NCBI RefSeq assembly: GCF_019336435.1
Contig: NZ_JAHWXQ010000006.1
Span: 1-64,000, forward strand
Length of the DNA: 64,000 nucleotides
Origin: Pontibacter populi
Lineage (GTDB): Bacteria > Bacteroidota > Bacteroidia > Cytophagales > Hymenobacteraceae
Direction of reading: 5' to 3'
This document shows positions 63,498 to 64,000 of this stretch, in pieces. A model generated the notes under the pieces. The model had not been told where the DNA came from. It saw only the letters and a program-made list of their open reading frames with translations, and did not search any database. The position numbers and the translations under genes were made by a program. Each line of letters starts with the position of its first letter. Position 1 is the stretch's first letter.

Positions 63498-63585
63498 ATT
63501 TTCTAATTGCTAAATTGTTAAATGGTTGATTGTTGATTTCTCTTTAAGAGCTTAATCATTATTCATTACCCATTATTCATTAGTC
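63498..63585. repeat. AT-rich repeat tract upstream of the thiolase gene
   Basis: TCTAATTGCTAAATTGTTAA-type words (63502-63535) resemble the tract at 7338-7378. A second set of direct words (CATTATTCATTA, CATTATTCATTAG, 63556-63583) follows. Both lie in the fadB-thiolase spacer. Confidence 0.6.
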
Positions 63586-63586
63586 A

Positions 63587-64000
63587 TTAATTTCTCAGCG
63601 GCTTGCCTGTGGTCAGGATGCTCTGGATACGCTCCAGTGTTTTGCGCTCACCTGTCAGGGACAGGAAGGCTTCACGCTCCAGGTCTAGCAGGTACTGCTC
63701 GCTCACTTCGGTTGGGGCGGACAAGTCGCCACCGCACATCACATAAGCCAGTTTCTGAGAGATTTTCAGGTCGTGCTCAGACATATAGCGGCCGGTCATC
63801 ATGGCATTGGCACCTGTCAGGAACATACCCAACGCGCCTTTGCCCTGCACCTTAATGTTGGTGCGTTGTACCGGTTTAACATAACCAGCGTCTGCCAGAA
63901 GTATTGCCTGCGCTTTGGCGTCGGCTATCAGGCGGTTGCTGTTTATAGTTATGCCATCCGATTTGCGCATAAAGCCCAGGTCTACCGCTTCTTTAGCCGA
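63587..64000 (-). CDS. 3-hydroxyacyl-CoA dehydrogenase/enoyl-CoA hydratase, C-terminal part (partial)
   Basis: The frame is open to the right edge of the window and covers the last 137 residues. It reads SAKEAVDLGFMRKSDGITINS, then AKAQAILLADAGYVKPVQRT and LDLEREAFLSLTGERKTLERI, matching the C-terminal hydratase-type region of the bifunctional fatty-oxidation protein of Bacteroidota. It precedes thiolase in the same operon. The 5' part lies outside the window; a start codon inside the window is not implied. Confidence 0.85.
   Translation of the reverse strand, partial: SAKEAVDLGFMRKSDGITINSNRLIADAKAQAILLADAGYVKPVQRTNIKVQGKGALGMFLTGANAMMTGRYMSEHDLKISQKLAYVMCGGDLSAPTEVSEQYLLDLEREAFLSLTGERKTLERIQSILTTGKPLRN

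Overview
The window looks like a chromosomal segment from a Bacteroidota bacterium of the Cytophagales, most likely Hymenobacteraceae (Pontibacter-like); the genus is inferred. Supporting evidence: promoters of the Bacteroidota type (TTG, about 19 nt, TAnnTTTG), gliding genes gldB, gldE and gldD, a protein with a type IX secretion (T9SS) sorting tail, PorT-type outer-membrane barrels, the lineage-typical mutY-ssb-gldE-gldD order, and the small ribosomal proteins bTHX and AURKAIP1/COX24. No prophage, CRISPR array or insertion sequence was found.

Layout. 1-4266: outward promoter at the left edge, then tsaB-DUF2480, an S41 protease, rnpA and rpmH, all on the minus strand. 4267-9817: M61 peptidase, PfkB kinase, tRNA-His, a cluster of small hairpins, pyrC with a small partner. 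9818-20064: DEAD-box helicase, membrane protein, upp, Wzi/RemB-like outer-membrane protein, MsbA-like ABC exporter, gmhA, lipoprotein, ComM/YifB. 20297-31060: two paralogous beta-barrels, M20 dipeptidase, plsY, a DUF6150-like/prmA/1600-residue-protein operon, tpiA. 31061-39701: composite repeat A, uvrA, T9SS-exported protein, bTHX, MFS transporter, small gene, inverted repeat B. 39702-49283: truncated haemoglobin, ECF sigma factor with overlapping small gene, nth, an AT-rich orphan RelA/SpoT synthetase, YdjM-like and YdeI-like proteins, glycosyltransferase, gldB divergent from a PorT-like gene, RNase E/G, COX24-like protein. 49323-59924: TPR protein, HU, mutY-ssb-gldE-gldD, recG, exported protein, GT2. 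60096-64000: beta-oxidation operon interrupted by a four-helix-bundle (IVP) gene between inverted heptamer repeats.

Most genes are housekeeping: DNA repair (uvrA, nth, mutY, recG, ssb), RNA processing (rnpA, RNase E/G, tsaB, DEAD helicase), lipid and pyrimidine metabolism. A second theme is the cell surface: gliding lipoproteins, barrels, a T9SS cargo, glycosyltransferases and an exporter.

The most unusual signal is not a gene. The palindromic word AACTATAGTT (core CTATAG) occurs throughout genes and spacers at several times the chance rate and often sits in terminator loops. This resembles dispersed words such as HIP1 or DNA uptake sequences. Next in interest are the inverted composite repeats, the IVP cassette in the fad operon and the orphan alarmone synthetase.
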